Both the position numbers and the translations under genes were made by a program. Below the pieces are notes generated by a model. It searched no databases, was not told where the DNA came from, and was given only the letters and a program-made list of their open reading frames with translations. DNA of 64,000 nt from Riptortus pedestris (Eukaryota > Arthropoda > Insecta > Hemiptera > Alydidae): contig CM032232.1 of assembly GCA_019009955.1 (NCBI GenBank), positions 143,281,001 to 143,345,000 of the forward strand, read 5' to 3'. How positions within the stretch are numbered: the stretch's first letter is position 1; the number at the start of each line of letters is the position of its first letter. Shown in pieces: positions 45,236 to 56,755 of the stretch.

Positions 45236-45967
45236 AAAATTAAACAGAAATAGTCACGTATTTGGTACGAAGGAGATGAAAGGAGCCAACGGAGGAAGAA
45301 CTATTGGCGCCCGAAGTAGATCAAAGAAGTGGACAGAGGTTCGAGTTCGTTCAAGTCCTGTTCTGGAAGTGTCTGGGCCTTCCCTTTGATGTATGCCGAC
45401 GACCTACCTATATAAAGAACCGGCCGGCCTCGAGTTTAGTTCAGCAGAAGGGGAACTATCATTTCTTACCTCCGGTAGGTCACAGTACCTTAATACCACC
45501 CTTAATGTGAAGCTGGGTCTCAGATAAAAATAAAAAAAAAAGGAAGAGTTTAGTTTATTTTGTTCTCAGCTGTCTTCAAGTGATCAATCATCAGTGCTAC
45601 AGTGCGACTTAGTTGCAGAGCGGATAAGTGTTTTTAAGTGAAGAACAGTGATGTGCCGTGACTCTGTAAGTAACAATATAGTCCCGTGTTTAAGACAGTG
45701 CAGTGCCGTTTACTTTGCGAAACACAGTGCAGTGCTGTATTTTTGTGAACTTCAGTGATCGCGAGTGAATTATCGGACTGTGTAATCTGACGCTATCAGT
45801 GCATACTGTGAGTAGTAATTAAGAATAATTAACCAACTGCATTGTGCATTGTTAAATACATTTTGCAGTGGTAAAAACTGTGAAACTTGTGTGTGTTTAA
45901 TTTTGCAATCCAAAAGAAAACTAATAAACAACGTTTATTACTGATTTTGTAATAAAAACACAACAAT
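45232..45967 (+). mobile_element. solo LTR (copy 3)
   Basis: It begins TGCAAAAATTAAACAG directly at the end of the H head and ends 'tttgtaataaaaacacaaca'. A TATATAAAG box lies near 45410. Compared with copy 1 it has about 150 bp more between the TATA box and the end, including a 10-A run near 45531. The short 'cagtgcagtgc' repeats are shared. Confidence 0.65.
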
Positions 45968-46015
45968 ACAGTACGGTGCCGGGTCTAGGAGGGTTGAGGA
46001 GCTGAATCTCTTTTT

Positions 46016-46114
46016 AGCAGATTTAGGGGGCGATTTTCGAAGAATTTCTCCAAATGTCCATCGATCCTTCCCAGGAGATGACGAAAATGAGATCCGTTAC
46101 AAACGATATTTATA

Positions 46115-46165
<51 letters not shown>

Positions 46166-46572
46166 CTGTTAACACTCTAGCGGTCGAAATTATAGTTTAA
46201 TCGTCACCAAACTCGGTATTTAATCGGTTTATGTAAAAAGGAATATCAAGTTCGTTAACGGCTGAAATCGGACAAGCGGGAGGGGGGGGGGGGTCAGAGA
46301 GGGGATTTTAGAAAATTCGAAATATTTGCGTTACTATACCTAGAATCGAAAAATTGTATAATACCAGTCTTATTGCAAATTAAACTTAGTATAAATATTG
46401 TAATATGCATTTATTCTCTATCTTGAATATTAACCAAGATATTTGGATTTTTATTAAGTGTAACGGCCGAACTCCCTTTGCCGTAACTGTTCGGCTCTCG
46501 TATGGAGATTTCTCTATTGTATAACTTCTCGTGGGAAATCAGGTTACTTTACGCAGCCCCTGCGTGACGCAC
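46016..46572 (+). mobile_element. H-family copy between two LTR pieces
   Basis: Head shortened (AGCAGATTTAGGGGGCGATT, palindrome half missing), (AT)n at about 46121-46160, module and tail 'cgcagcccctgcgtgacgc'. Confidence 0.8.
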
Positions 46573-46860
46573 TTTTTATTGGTAGGAGCCGGGTTCATCG
46601 CCTAGAAGATTCTAAGCGTTTCGACTACGCCGTCTAGCCCATTCTGGACCTTATCTTTGATGTTAGCAGCCAATCTATACAAGTGGCCCAGTTCGTCAAG
46701 AGAATTAGTTTGTTCTCAGTCCTCTTCAAGTGAACAACAGTGCGTCGAGTGCAGCTTTAGTGAACAGTGCATTTTAGTTGCAGTGCGGTAATGTGTTTTA
46801 TGTAAAGAACAGTGCAGTGAGTTATTGCACTGTGGAATTAAAAGTGAAGTTATCAGTCCA
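46573..46860 (+). mobile_element. solo LTR fragment (copy 5)
   Basis: 'tagtttgttctcagtcctct', 'aacagtgcatttta', 'gcagtgcggtaatgtgtttt' and 'gtaaagaacagtgcagtgag' match copy 1 in order. The 3' end is lost at the (GT)n run. Confidence 0.6.
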
Positions 46861-46865
46861 TTCTG

Positions 46866-47032
<167 letters not shown>

Positions 47033-47660
47033 ATACAGCGCTGGGAAATTAGTTTCCTTGAGAGAAAAAGGGGTTTCGGCCGAGATGTGGTAGTTAATGA
47101 TGCCTCCAGTAGAGGGCTCTATGCTACCTACAGTCTTAATGATGTCACGCCTCCTCGTCTTCAGTTCTAGTAGCTCTTCCAACAATTATATACCTAGCTT
47201 CAGATCTTATCAGAGCTCTTCTCAGCCAGATAATAGATACTTATACCATTAATGATTATAAATGTTCATTAAATAGTCATCTGCCGCATTAGAGTCGGTA
47301 AATAGAATAAACTCAGCAAAAACTGTTTAAAATATTCAAGATTCAGGCGAATATCACAAAGCATTCTATATATATTCTTCAGTAAATCCCAAAATAAAAG
47401 AGAAGTGTAATTTAAGTATTAAGTCAAAAATTCATTAGTTTAATGAGCATGATAGATGTAACTTTATTATAAATCAGCCACCTTCATTTATGCAGCCATT
47501 AGTTTTACATGAGAGGGATAAATATATGAAATCTTCATATCAAAAACTAAGATATAGCCGTAAATTGAATCTAACATTTGGCATCTAGGCTATTATTTGA
47601 TGGATATTATGAATGTGATACGGTTAGAATTTTTGTTACACACACACTATATATATATTT
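47033..47660. other. no recognised feature
   Basis: No repeat match and no credible coding frame. Confidence 0.3.
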
Positions 47661-47664
47661 ATAT

Positions 47665-47835
47665 AGATTTACTAGCTAAGGTTCCTGACTTCGCTCGGGA
47701 AGTCATTTGAGGCCGAATGATGAAGGTATTTGTTTTGGAAAGGTTTTAACTTATCACAATATTTTTACATTCCCACGTTCCATTGTTTAGGGTTTATACC
47801 TGTGAGCCCAGCGTTGCTGTGGATATTTTAATAAT
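47665..47835 (+). repeat. family D repeat, diverged copy
   Basis: 'tactagctaaggttcctgac', 'ttcgctcgggaagtcatttg', 'aggccgaatgatgaaggtat' and 'ttgtttagggtttatacc' match 49187-49410. Confidence 0.6.
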
Positions 47836-48950
47836 AAATGTATTTGTTATGTAAGCCTTCACTATCCTCAATGTTTCTATATTAAACGCCACCTGTGCAT
47901 GTAGCTTTTTTTAATAAAATGATGGACCATATATTTCATAATCATAGATAGTATTCCGTATTCTGAACCATGTACGAATAAAAGTTCCTTTCCCAAAAAA
48001 AACCGTCCAAAGCACAACGATGACAGCTGTTTTAAGTACGTAGTAAGCACTATTAAAAGTATTCTCTGTAAATCTGGAATGTTAAATGTATATTCATAAG
48101 AGTACATAGTATGTTCAGTAAATTATAACATATATTAACGGAGCAGAGTTGACAAATATCAGAAATAACTGGGTGCACCTCTCCTGCGTTCATCCTTTTA
48201 AATTATGTATTTATGAGACAAACAAATTCACATTTCTGAAAAAAAAACCACTAAATTACTCAAAGTACTAGCATCGAATCACATGTAAACATAAACCAAT
48301 GCGAGCTCAGGAGGGGTAAATTAAATTGGCTATTACGTATTTGTGCATTCCCGCCATAATACTTCAAGTTGTATCATTTCTCCTGCTCCACTAAAATAAT
48401 TTTCCCTCACTTCAAATCCTCCCAGTATTAATATAAAAGAGTTTTATACATACACTTATTATAGAATATTAAAGTAATATTAATCATCAGGAAAAGCTAA
48501 TAGCTAAACAACTCACTGTAATATAAGGTTAGCAGTGAGAGGACAGAAAGGAAGTCTCCCACCTCTCCTCCCTCACTCACTGTTGCCAACCAAACTCCCG
48601 TCGATTTAATCTCATTTCTGATTACAATAAATTATGTAAACAATTCTGATTACATTATCTTTACAATACAAAAAGTGAATGTTGAATTAATTTTCCTTTT
48701 TTAATTAAATTAAGTATTAAATGCATTTGTAGGAAAACTGAGACTTATCACTAATTAATGTTTGAGGGACAGGGGGGAGGGGCCGGAAATATATTTTGCT
48801 CTTCGTTCAACCTGTTAATGGCATTAAAAAATTAATATACGCTTTGTGAAGTTCAATGAAAGTGTGATAATCTGCCGAGCTACCAAGTTAAATAAATTCA
48901 AAGACGGGAACGAATTGGTGACTATAACAAACTTTCTATGCAAGTTGCTT
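47836..48950. other. no recognised feature
   Basis: AT-rich, with a short G-rich patch at 48770-48785. A 76-residue minus-strand frame at 47877-48107 has no family signature. Confidence 0.3.
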
Positions 48951-48959
48951 TGATTTATA

Positions 48960-49146
48960 ATAAATAGTTATAAGATAAAAGTGCATATAACAAAAGTTAA
49001 TTTAAATTTCTAAATACACAACTTTTGCTATCCACAAATTTGCCGAAAAAACAATAGGGAACAAAATATAGCGTTTTTTTTTTTTTTTTCATTTAATGCC
49101 TGTCCGAAAAACCCCAATCGTGTTGAGACGTTGCAAGTTTTTATGG

Positions 49147-49188
<42 letters not shown>

Positions 49189-50155
49189 TAGCTCAGATAC
49201 CCGGCGTCGTTCGGGAATTCATTTCAGGCTGAATGGTGATGGTATTTTTTTTCAAGGCTTTACTTTGCACAATTTTTTGACATTTACCTATCCCAGTGTT
49301 TAGGGTTAATACCCGTCGTTTGTGGATTTGTTAATAATAAAATTAATTCTTTATGTATGAAATTCTTCACTGTCCTCCATATTGTCATATTTCCCATTTC
49401 CTGTGCATTTCTAGGGACGGGCAAGAGTGGGGGTTGTAAGGGAGGAATGAATTTAAAAATAGCGGTATTTCGTTTCCTATTGGGGTTTCAGCAAAAATGC
49501 ACACAACAAAAGTTGTTTATTTTGTTATTTAGAGGAACTTTTGTTATATACACTATCGTCGTATACCGATGTATAAAGGCGTTATACGCTAAAAATTATA
49601 GCGGGAGTCCACAATTTTATTTAGCACAAAAGACTCAACCGAACTAAATAAAACATCGGTACGTGTATTAGCACTAACGCCTTCCTTATAATAAGCCATA
49701 CTAACATTTCTAGGGACGGGCAGGAGTGGGGGTTATAAGGGAGGCCTGAAATTAAAAATAGTGATATTTCGTTTCCTATTGGGGTTTCGGCATATATGCA
49801 CATAACAAAAGTTGTTTATTTTGTTATTTAGAGAAATTTGCTCAACAATTCTTTTCAATATGAACTATTATTAACTATTAAAAATTAATTCAAATGAATG
49901 TTAATATTTTGTCCTTAATAATTTAAATCTATGCATAATGCACAGGAAACGGGAAATATGACAATATGGAGGACAGTGAAGAATTTCTTACATAAAGAAA
50001 TAATTTTATTATTAACAAATCCACAAACGACGGGTATTAACCCTAAACACTGGGATAGGTAAATGTCAAAAAATTGTGCAAAGTAAAGCCTTGAAAAAAA
50101 ATACCATCACCATTCAGCCTGAAATGAATTCCCGAACGAAGCCGGGTATCTGAGC

Positions 50156-50157
<2 letters not shown>
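48960..50157. repeat. family D/E cluster with about 225-bp inverted arms
   Basis: Family E pieces (48960-49140, 49411-49575, 49700-49850) and two family D copies facing each other (49187-49410 forward; 49930-50157 inverted, for example 'tgaatggtgatggta' against 'taccatcaccattca'). The arms are very similar, so this is a young or conserved inverted arrangement, flanked on both sides by (AT)n (49147-49186; 50158-50204). Confidence 0.75.
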
Positions 50158-50204
<47 letters not shown>

Positions 50205-50207
<3 letters not shown>

Positions 50208-50333
50208 TTTTGAACGGACCTCATTTTCGTCATCTACTAGGTAGGATCGATGGACATTTGAAGAAAAATCTCGAAATTTCCGTGATGAGTACAACCTCAA
50301 TAGCTGATTTCCCTTAGGGGAAATCTGCTAAAA
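50205..50333 (-). mobile_element. H-family head, minus strand
   Basis: 'cagttttgaacggacctcat', 'aggatcgatggacatttgaa', 'gagtacaacctcaatagctg' and palindrome CCCTTAGGGG. The family D/E cluster lies at its (AT)n side, so again the core microsatellite is the junction. Confidence 0.78.
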
Positions 50334-50380
50334 ACTCAACGTGGGAGTTCAAAATCACGTAAGTGAAAGCAAATCACTTA

Positions 50381-50560
50381 TCAAGACCATGGAAAGGGAG
50401 AGTGAAACTTCTTGGGCACAACTACTTCATCAAAAATATATTTGAAGGTAAGGTCCTTGGACATAGGGTAAGAGGAAGGCCTGGAAAATGTTATTTTGAA
50501 GACATCAACCTTATGGATTGGGAGGGGAAGTAATATGAAAGGCCTAGCCCTAAGATCATG
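50381..50560 (+). pseudogene. LINE-type ORF fragment
   Basis: The frame reads SRPWKGRVKLLGHNYFIKNI, FEGKVLGHRVRGRPGKCYFE and DINLMDWEGK, then a stop. 'LLGH...IxEGKVxGxRxRGRPxxxYxxDI' is the motif at the C terminus of many endonuclease-reverse transcriptase LINEs. No upstream domain is present and the clade cannot be named. Confidence 0.6.
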
Positions 50561-50563
50561 ATA

Positions 50564-50570
<7 letters not shown>

Positions 50571-50614
<44 letters not shown>
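50571..50614. repeat. (AT)n microsatellite
   Basis: Pure TA repeats next to the LINE scrap; not associated with a visible H body. Confidence 0.9.
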
Positions 50615-50619
<5 letters not shown>

Positions 50620-50749
50620 ATGTTTATTTTGAAATTTGAAATAATTTACAAGTCAAATATACAATTAAGTTATCATAATAATATCTTTCCTTATACTATA
50701 TATAACATATATAAACATGGACTCATAAGTCCGTCTGCTGAGTGATATA

Positions 50750-51363
50750 CACTCAACCGCAAAAAAAAACCGGACACTTCATTTTTGTCGTATTAAAAGC
50801 TAATTTTCAGCAATTTTCTTTATGTGGGTATTCTAGTTATTACAGAGAATTTAGAGTCTAAGTCCATTGAACTAATCCCTTCAGGATTAGTAAACAATTA
50901 GATAAAACTCAGATTAGATTTATTTGCGTGAAGTTGATCTATTCTAAACTGTAAGTAGTTTTTCGCACATTTAAACATCTTTAATTATTAACCAAGCATT
51001 TTCTTTAATTAATGTTTTATTTTTATTTCGGTACAGAATAATGGGTCATTCAAACTTAGATGTAAGGCCGGAGCTTACGTTACATTGCCGAAACGCTTGT
51101 GTCAGCGAAGTCTACCATTCACTGTAATAAAAATGAAGAATAATTTTTTTTTTTAAATGTGTTAATTTATCTTTTTATTTTTTTTTATTTTGTATTTTTG
51201 TGTAAATAATCAATAAAAATTATTCACTTTTGGCAGATTTTGTTTAAATAACCTATAGATTAACCAATTATTTTTATTAAAAAGATTAATATACATATAT
51301 ATTAAGTATTTAACAAAATTATAAGACTAAATCTAAGTGTCCGGTTTTTTTTGCGGTTGAGTG
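50750..51363. mobile_element. Tc1/mariner-type MITE, complete
   Basis: Near-perfect 29-30-bp inverted ends: CACTCAACCGC, an A run of 8-9, CCGGACACTT. Each end is flanked by TA (50748-50749, 51364-51365). 614 bp, no transposase. A truncated second copy lies at 63092-63414. Confidence 0.9.
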
Positions 51364-51365
51364 TA

Positions 51366-51909
51366 TATATATATATATATTATTGGAAATAGAATAGGTT
51401 TGAGGGCTAAGTATTTGGATTAGCTCTGTTGTATGGGATAAGGGAGAAGGAAGAAATGCTAAAGTGGCTTGGAGAGAGAGAGAGAGTAGAACACAAAGAA
51501 GACTATAGTAGCTCTAGATTCTTGGCATAGTCTTCAGCTGGAGGAATGTGATTCCACCAAATACCCACAGCTTTGATAGTCCTTCCTCTCTCAGAATCTG
51601 AATTTCTTACCCAGAAGTAAGGGTGGTGGGGGCATATTAAAATGAAGCCTACCAAACTTTTTAATAATAAATAAATTCCTTCAGTTTTTCATTTTATTAT
51701 CTGGCGGCTTTCTCTGCGGCATTATTCCTTGTCATTTTTTTTTTAATTTTTTATTAAGAGACATTATGACATAAATTCCTCAACGTAACCAAAAATATTT
51801 GTCATTCCTAATCAAAATAAAATTTTAAGAGTGGTTTAGATTATTCTAGAGGTTACAAATTTAATAATCTACTTTTTTCGACAATGTCTACATTGTTAGA
51901 AGCCGTACT
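51366..51909. other. no recognised feature
   Basis: No repeat match and no credible coding frame. Confidence 0.3.
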
Positions 51910-52022
51910 CAGGCTATTGAGGTCGTACTCATGACGCGATTTTCGAAAAATTTCTTCAAATGTCCATTGATCCTACCCACGAGATGATTAAAATGAGGTT
52001 CGTTCAAAATTATATATATAGA

Positions 52023-52075
<53 letters not shown>

Positions 52076-52737
52076 CTGTTAACGCTCTAGAGGTCGCAAT
52101 TTTTGTTTGATCGTTACGAAAACTCGATATTTAACCGTTTTAGACAGATCACGTTCGTTATTGGCTGAAATCGGACTAGAGGGAGGGGCGGATTTTGAGG
52201 GGGGATTTTCGAAAATTCAAAATATCTCCGTTATTATGCATCGGATCGAAACAATCGAATCTTATTGCAAATTAAATTTACTATAAATATTGTTATATAC
52301 ATTTATTCTCTATCTTGAATATTAACCGAGATATTTGCATTTTTATGAAATCTGTGGTCGGGTATAGTTCGGATTAGGTCGGCCATTTCCGTCATTGCTC
52401 GGCTCAGGAGGAAGGCTTCTTCTAACCTTACCTGTCGTTTCTAACCATACCTTACCTTTGTTACTTTGTGAGATTTATGCAAATACGTTCTGTTCATCCG
52501 CCCCCCCCCCCTCCTCTTTAGTTCTTGAACTACTAAAATTTGAGTTATTAAAATATAAATTATTCTTACAATGCAGAAGCCGTTTCAGTTGGGAATTTAA
52601 TTTAATTAACCGAAAGATTTCTCATTACCCTTTGTATTTAATTACTGTGGTATTGTATTACCAGTATGCAGATTTCACAATTATAAAACTTCACGTGGGA
52701 AATCTGCTTAGTGTACGCAGCCCCTGCGTGACGGTCT
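51910..52737 (+). mobile_element. H-family copy, palindrome half missing
   Basis: Starts within the head ('aggctattgaggtcgtactc'), (AT)n at about 52026-52069, module closely like 23423-24241 (shared 'gtcggccat', 'gctcaggaggaag', 'aagccgtttcagttggg'), tail with hairpin and ACGGTC. Confidence 0.83.
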
Positions 52738-52744
52738 TTTTTTA

Positions 52745-53205
52745 TAATCGTAAACGTTTCGCCCTCCTGGGCTTTTAACAACGCAAAAAACATACAGGGT
52801 AAAAATGTTTTTTTTTATGTTATTTTTATGTTTCTCTTAGATACATAGAGTTCTAATAAACCTTATAAAATTATTCTTCTCAGTCACTTTTATACTCACT
52901 AATGAGTCCACATAATAAAAATCTCCTTGATTTAATTTAGCCTTACAAAGAGGCAATTTGTCAATATCTAATAATCTGATAATATTTAATCTCTTATCAG
53001 GTAGGTTCTATAACCCTCATTTAGTGATATGCCATTATTAACTTTGCTCATACATATATAACAATCATAAAATCTAGACTATATATCCATAAACACTATA
53101 AATCCATAAACTAAAAACTATAAAAGGTTAATAGTTATATAAAATTATCCCCCGTATTTTTTTATCATTGTTAATGCCCAGGAGGGCGAAACGTCTGCGA
53201 TTCTA
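52745..53205. repeat. foldback with about 33-bp arms, Penelope-like terminal motif suspected
   Basis: Left arm 'aaacgtttcgccctcctggg' and right arm 'cccaggagggcgaaacgtct' are inverted. Both contain, read outwards, GCCC-AGGA-GGGC-GAAACG, which would be stem II and the GAAA core of a hammerhead, but the CTGA box has decayed. The interior (about 390 bp) is AT-rich and non-coding. Confidence 0.5.
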
Positions 53206-53513
53206 AAATAAGGAGAACAAATATAGCTATTAGAAACCTAAAGAACCTTTCTTTTGTCCTGAAATACTATAATTGGTCTCAGTAAGGATTAGATCCAATT
53301 TTAATAAAATAGTTTCATTTGAAAATGGTATAACTGTTCTTTCCAACGCGTCGTTTGTTACAGAACATAATTCAGTAGATTTATTTTAATGATAAACAAA
53401 AAAGGTCCTAAAAACACTTGGTAATCGCAAATACGTACGGAGAACTTTTCATGAATGTCTTTGGATTTATGTTATCTTATGTATTATAATGTTGTCTGAA
53501 GTATTAATAGGTT
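53206..53513. other. no recognised feature
   Basis: No repeat match and no credible coding frame. Confidence 0.3.
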
Positions 53514-53521
53514 ATCTAATG

Positions 53522-55557
53522 CAGGAGTGACCAACCTTTTAAATCAACGGGCTAATTTAAATTTTAAAATTATTTGGTGGGCCGTACATAAAGTTACACT
53601 TATTAATACTTAACAAAACTTTACTTAAAATAAACATTAAAATAGAAAAATATGAGAATTTTAAAAAAAGGAAAGGGTTCATACACAAATACAAAAAAAC
53701 AAAACAAAAACAACAATAAAATAACAGAAAAACGAATCTACTTGAAATTTTTAATCAGACATTTGGCACTGTTTTTTCGGTACAGGCTAATACATATCAC
53801 CCGGAATTGATGAAGTAGCTACACGTATGCAGCTTTCTAATGGTGCATCAATCAGTCTTGATCGGTGGTCATTTTTGATTATTTTCATGGTCAAAAATAA
53901 TTGTTCTGAAACACACGTACTCCCGAACAGAGACATCATTTGCTTTGCATTTTTTGTCAAAAGCAGAAATTTCGCTCACATCCCTGAATTTCATCATGCA
54001 AATTGTAAATAAACTGTCCTTGACCTTGAAGTTCCACATAAAGATCATTGAGATGCTGAGTCAAGTTGATAAGAAATCGCTCATCCATTCTTTATTTTCA
54101 AAATGAGGAAAGGAATATCTCTTCATATCCAAGGACAATTGTATTTCGCTTTTTAAGTTGTATAGTCTTTTTAGCATTGCACCTCTACTAAGGCAACGTA
54201 TTTCGGTATTGAAAACCAATTCGCCATATTCAGTTTCTAAATCTTTCAGGGATTCTTTAAATTCACGGTGATTTAACGCGCGTGACTTTATAAAACTGAT
54301 TAGTTTAATTATTGATACTGTTGGCCAACTCAATCTTTTCGCACACACATTTTCCTAGAGAATTCAGCAGTGGTTGAGGAATGTTTCCCTTCTTGTAGCC
54401 TTCTTAATGTCTTGAAATAGCCTTCCCATTCCTTCTATCACAATGCTGTGCTCCATCTGTCGATAAATTGAAAAATTTGCCAATGCAGACTTTAGTTCAT
54501 CGTACAAGCCTTAGCCGGAGTAGTCCCTTGTATTGTAATCAGTGAACACTGTTCTTCGGTAATACTAAATTTGTTGTTAATACCACGTAAACATATAGGC
54601 AGTTGTGCAGTATCACTAATATCGCAACGCTCATCAAGTGCCAAAGAACAGTATTCGAATTTTGCAATGCGTTCACGAAGTCTTGTTGCTATGTTCTCGG
54701 ACACGACTTCAATTCTTGCAATGGTGAATCTTGATAAACTAATGCTTGAAATAATATTTATTTTATCAGGAAATGCTATTTCTGCAACAGCAGTCACACA
54801 TTCTGTTATCATCTTTCTATCCGCAAAGGGTTTCATTTTTTTTGCCAGTATTTGACTGATAAAATTGCCTTATCTGCTATATTTGATAAATTAGCTTGAT
54901 TTTTAAAAATAAACTGTTGTTTTTCTCCAATTGATTAAACTTATCTATCCGTAGTTGTCCGGTTAAGTTTTTATATTGTTGTTTATGTTTTGTATCCTAA
55001 CGCCTTTGTATGTTATATTCTTTTAGTGTCGACACAGTCTCTGAGCATATTAAGAATACAGCTTTATCTTTCAGGAAAGTGAAAAAATAATCAAATTTCC
55101 ACATTTCTTGGAAATGCCAATGCTCATCCGCAACCTTCGTTTTTCATTTGCTTTTCCGACATGCTGTTATTGATTAACAATTTGAAAGTTAAACAAATTT
55201 GTAAGAAAACTTAATTTTGAATAAAAAAAAAAACTAAAATATTACTTTGTTGACATTAATATTGCAATCGCGCCTTTCAAGGAACAAAAGAATTTCTAAT
55301 ATTGGTAGTTAACAGCTTAGCAGACTGATTGTAAGACAGAAGCAAATACAAACAAGCACAGACGTGGCGCGTTCGTATGAATGTTTGAACAAGTCACCCA
55401 CAAGTGAGTAAACTCGGCACAAGAATTGTTTCGCTTTAGTATGTACTACCATTAAATTATAATTAGTTAATTACAATATATTGATGGGAGAAAGTCGATA
55501 AAAATAAATTCAATTTTAGAAATGCTTGGCGGGCCGCATAAACATTGCTCATCCCTG
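53522..55557. mobile_element. hAT transposon with perfect 8-bp target-site duplication
   Basis: ATCTAATG lies at 53514-53521 and 55558-55565. Ends: CAGGAGTGACCAACC at the left and, inverted, CAGGGATGAGCAATG at the right. Subterminal 'ggtgggccgtacat' and 'ggcgggccgcataa' are the usual hAT 'GGGCCG' blocks. At 2,036 bp it carries a degraded transposase gene on the minus strand. Confidence 0.92.
53751..55162 (-). pseudogene. hAT transposase (GTF2IRD2/ZBED-like), degraded
   Basis: Starting at an ATG at 55162 (MSEKQMKNEGCG, then a stop), the pieces in order across several frames are CSETVSTLKEYNIQRR (BED-like N terminus), TGQLRIDKFNQLEKN, MKPFADRKMITECVTAVAEI, SSISLSRFTIARIEVVSENI, YCSLALDERCDISDTAQLPI and CLRGINNKFSI. 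Then come YGELVFNTEIRCLSRGAMLK and, close to 53850, MSLFGSTCVSEQLFLTMKII with DHRSRLIDAPLESCIRVATS. The first Asp block (LALDE.D), the EIRWLSRG-like block and the C-terminal dimerisation motif (FGSTxxxEQLF) match hAT proteins annotated as GTF2I-repeat-containing 2-like. Many frameshifts and stops make it non-functional. It fills the TSD-bounded element in the expected layout. Confidence 0.85.
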
Positions 55558-55740
55558 ATCTAATGTATTAATATGAAATCTAATGCATAAGTACCTTTTC
55601 AAATGTATTAATGTGATATTCAATGTATAAATATGCTACCTAATTTATTAATATGTTATCAAACGAATTAATACGTTATCTATCAATTATTGTGTAAGCT
55701 ATTATAATAATGTGTTATCTAGGCTATCTATGAATTAATG

Positions 55741-55742
<2 letters not shown>

Positions 55743-55776
<34 letters not shown>
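55743..55776. repeat. (GT)n microsatellite
   Basis: Seventeen or so GT units. From 55566 to 55740 short 'taatgtattaatatg' units also recur loosely. Confidence 0.95.
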
Positions 55777-55779
<3 letters not shown>

Positions 55780-56080
55780 CTAATGTATTAAATACATAGA
55801 TTACAGTGAAGGGAATATTGTGCAGTGTAGGCTGGAGCCAGAGGTAGAGGGGCTTAAACATGTTATCTGGTTGGAATGTGTCCAAAAGTTAAGTTTTTAT
55901 ATTACATTATCATTGTAAATGGAGCAGTTACGTTATCTCATTTATTTCTGGCTATTTTTTCAACAGAACTGGCTGTAAAACATTCATATTTACCTCTTCA
56001 TCTTCCTTCAAGCGCATTTCTGTTTTTATTTTTCCTTGGCCTTGCCTTATAACTAATTCGATTTTAAAACTTTTGCCCAA

Positions 56081-56082
<2 letters not shown>
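55777..56082. other. no recognised feature
   Basis: No repeat match and no credible coding frame. Confidence 0.3.

Positions 56083-56165
<83 letters not shown>
56083..56165. repeat. (AT)n microsatellite, about 83 bp
   Basis: The longest pure AT tract in the window that is not clearly part of an H copy; no H motifs flank it on either side. Confidence 0.95.
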
Positions 56166-56168
<3 letters not shown>

Positions 56169-56755
56169 GCACATTTAGCGGTTTACCCACCACCGACCAT
56201 AATGTCCTTTCGATCATAATCGCCGATCCCATCCAGACTTCCACCAATTTCCAATGAACAACCTCTAGAAGTCTACCTCCAGTTTATTAAGTCGAGCAGT
56301 CTAAAGAACAGACCACGCTTATTGACTTGCCGAATTTTTCTTCTTGTACGAACTTATCGGCTTGTTGAGATTTTTAAAAGTACAATAATGATACACCCTA
56401 CTCAAGTTTTATTCATTATAATATCAAGTTGCTACACGCAACACAACTTACTCAGTGTCTTGAAAGTTTCAAATATGTACTTACGTTAATGGGTCCATTT
56501 TAAGACCTCGCCGACCCCCAAAATCAGTTTTCATTAATGTTGACTCCTGGGAATCCGATCTCCCGTATACCAAGCACAATCGGAATCCCGGCTGATTACT
56601 TTTCTTCTTTTAACCAATATTCCTCAGACTTTCATAGTTATAAACGTCTTCCCAAGAAGTGTCATTCTAAGGACACGAAACATGAAGGACCATTGTGATT
56701 TGAAGAGGTATGAAGAAATATCTCTGGAATATGCTCGATGATAGAGGAACCAATT
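56166..56755. other. no recognised feature
   Basis: Mixed composition, no repeat match. Confidence 0.3.
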
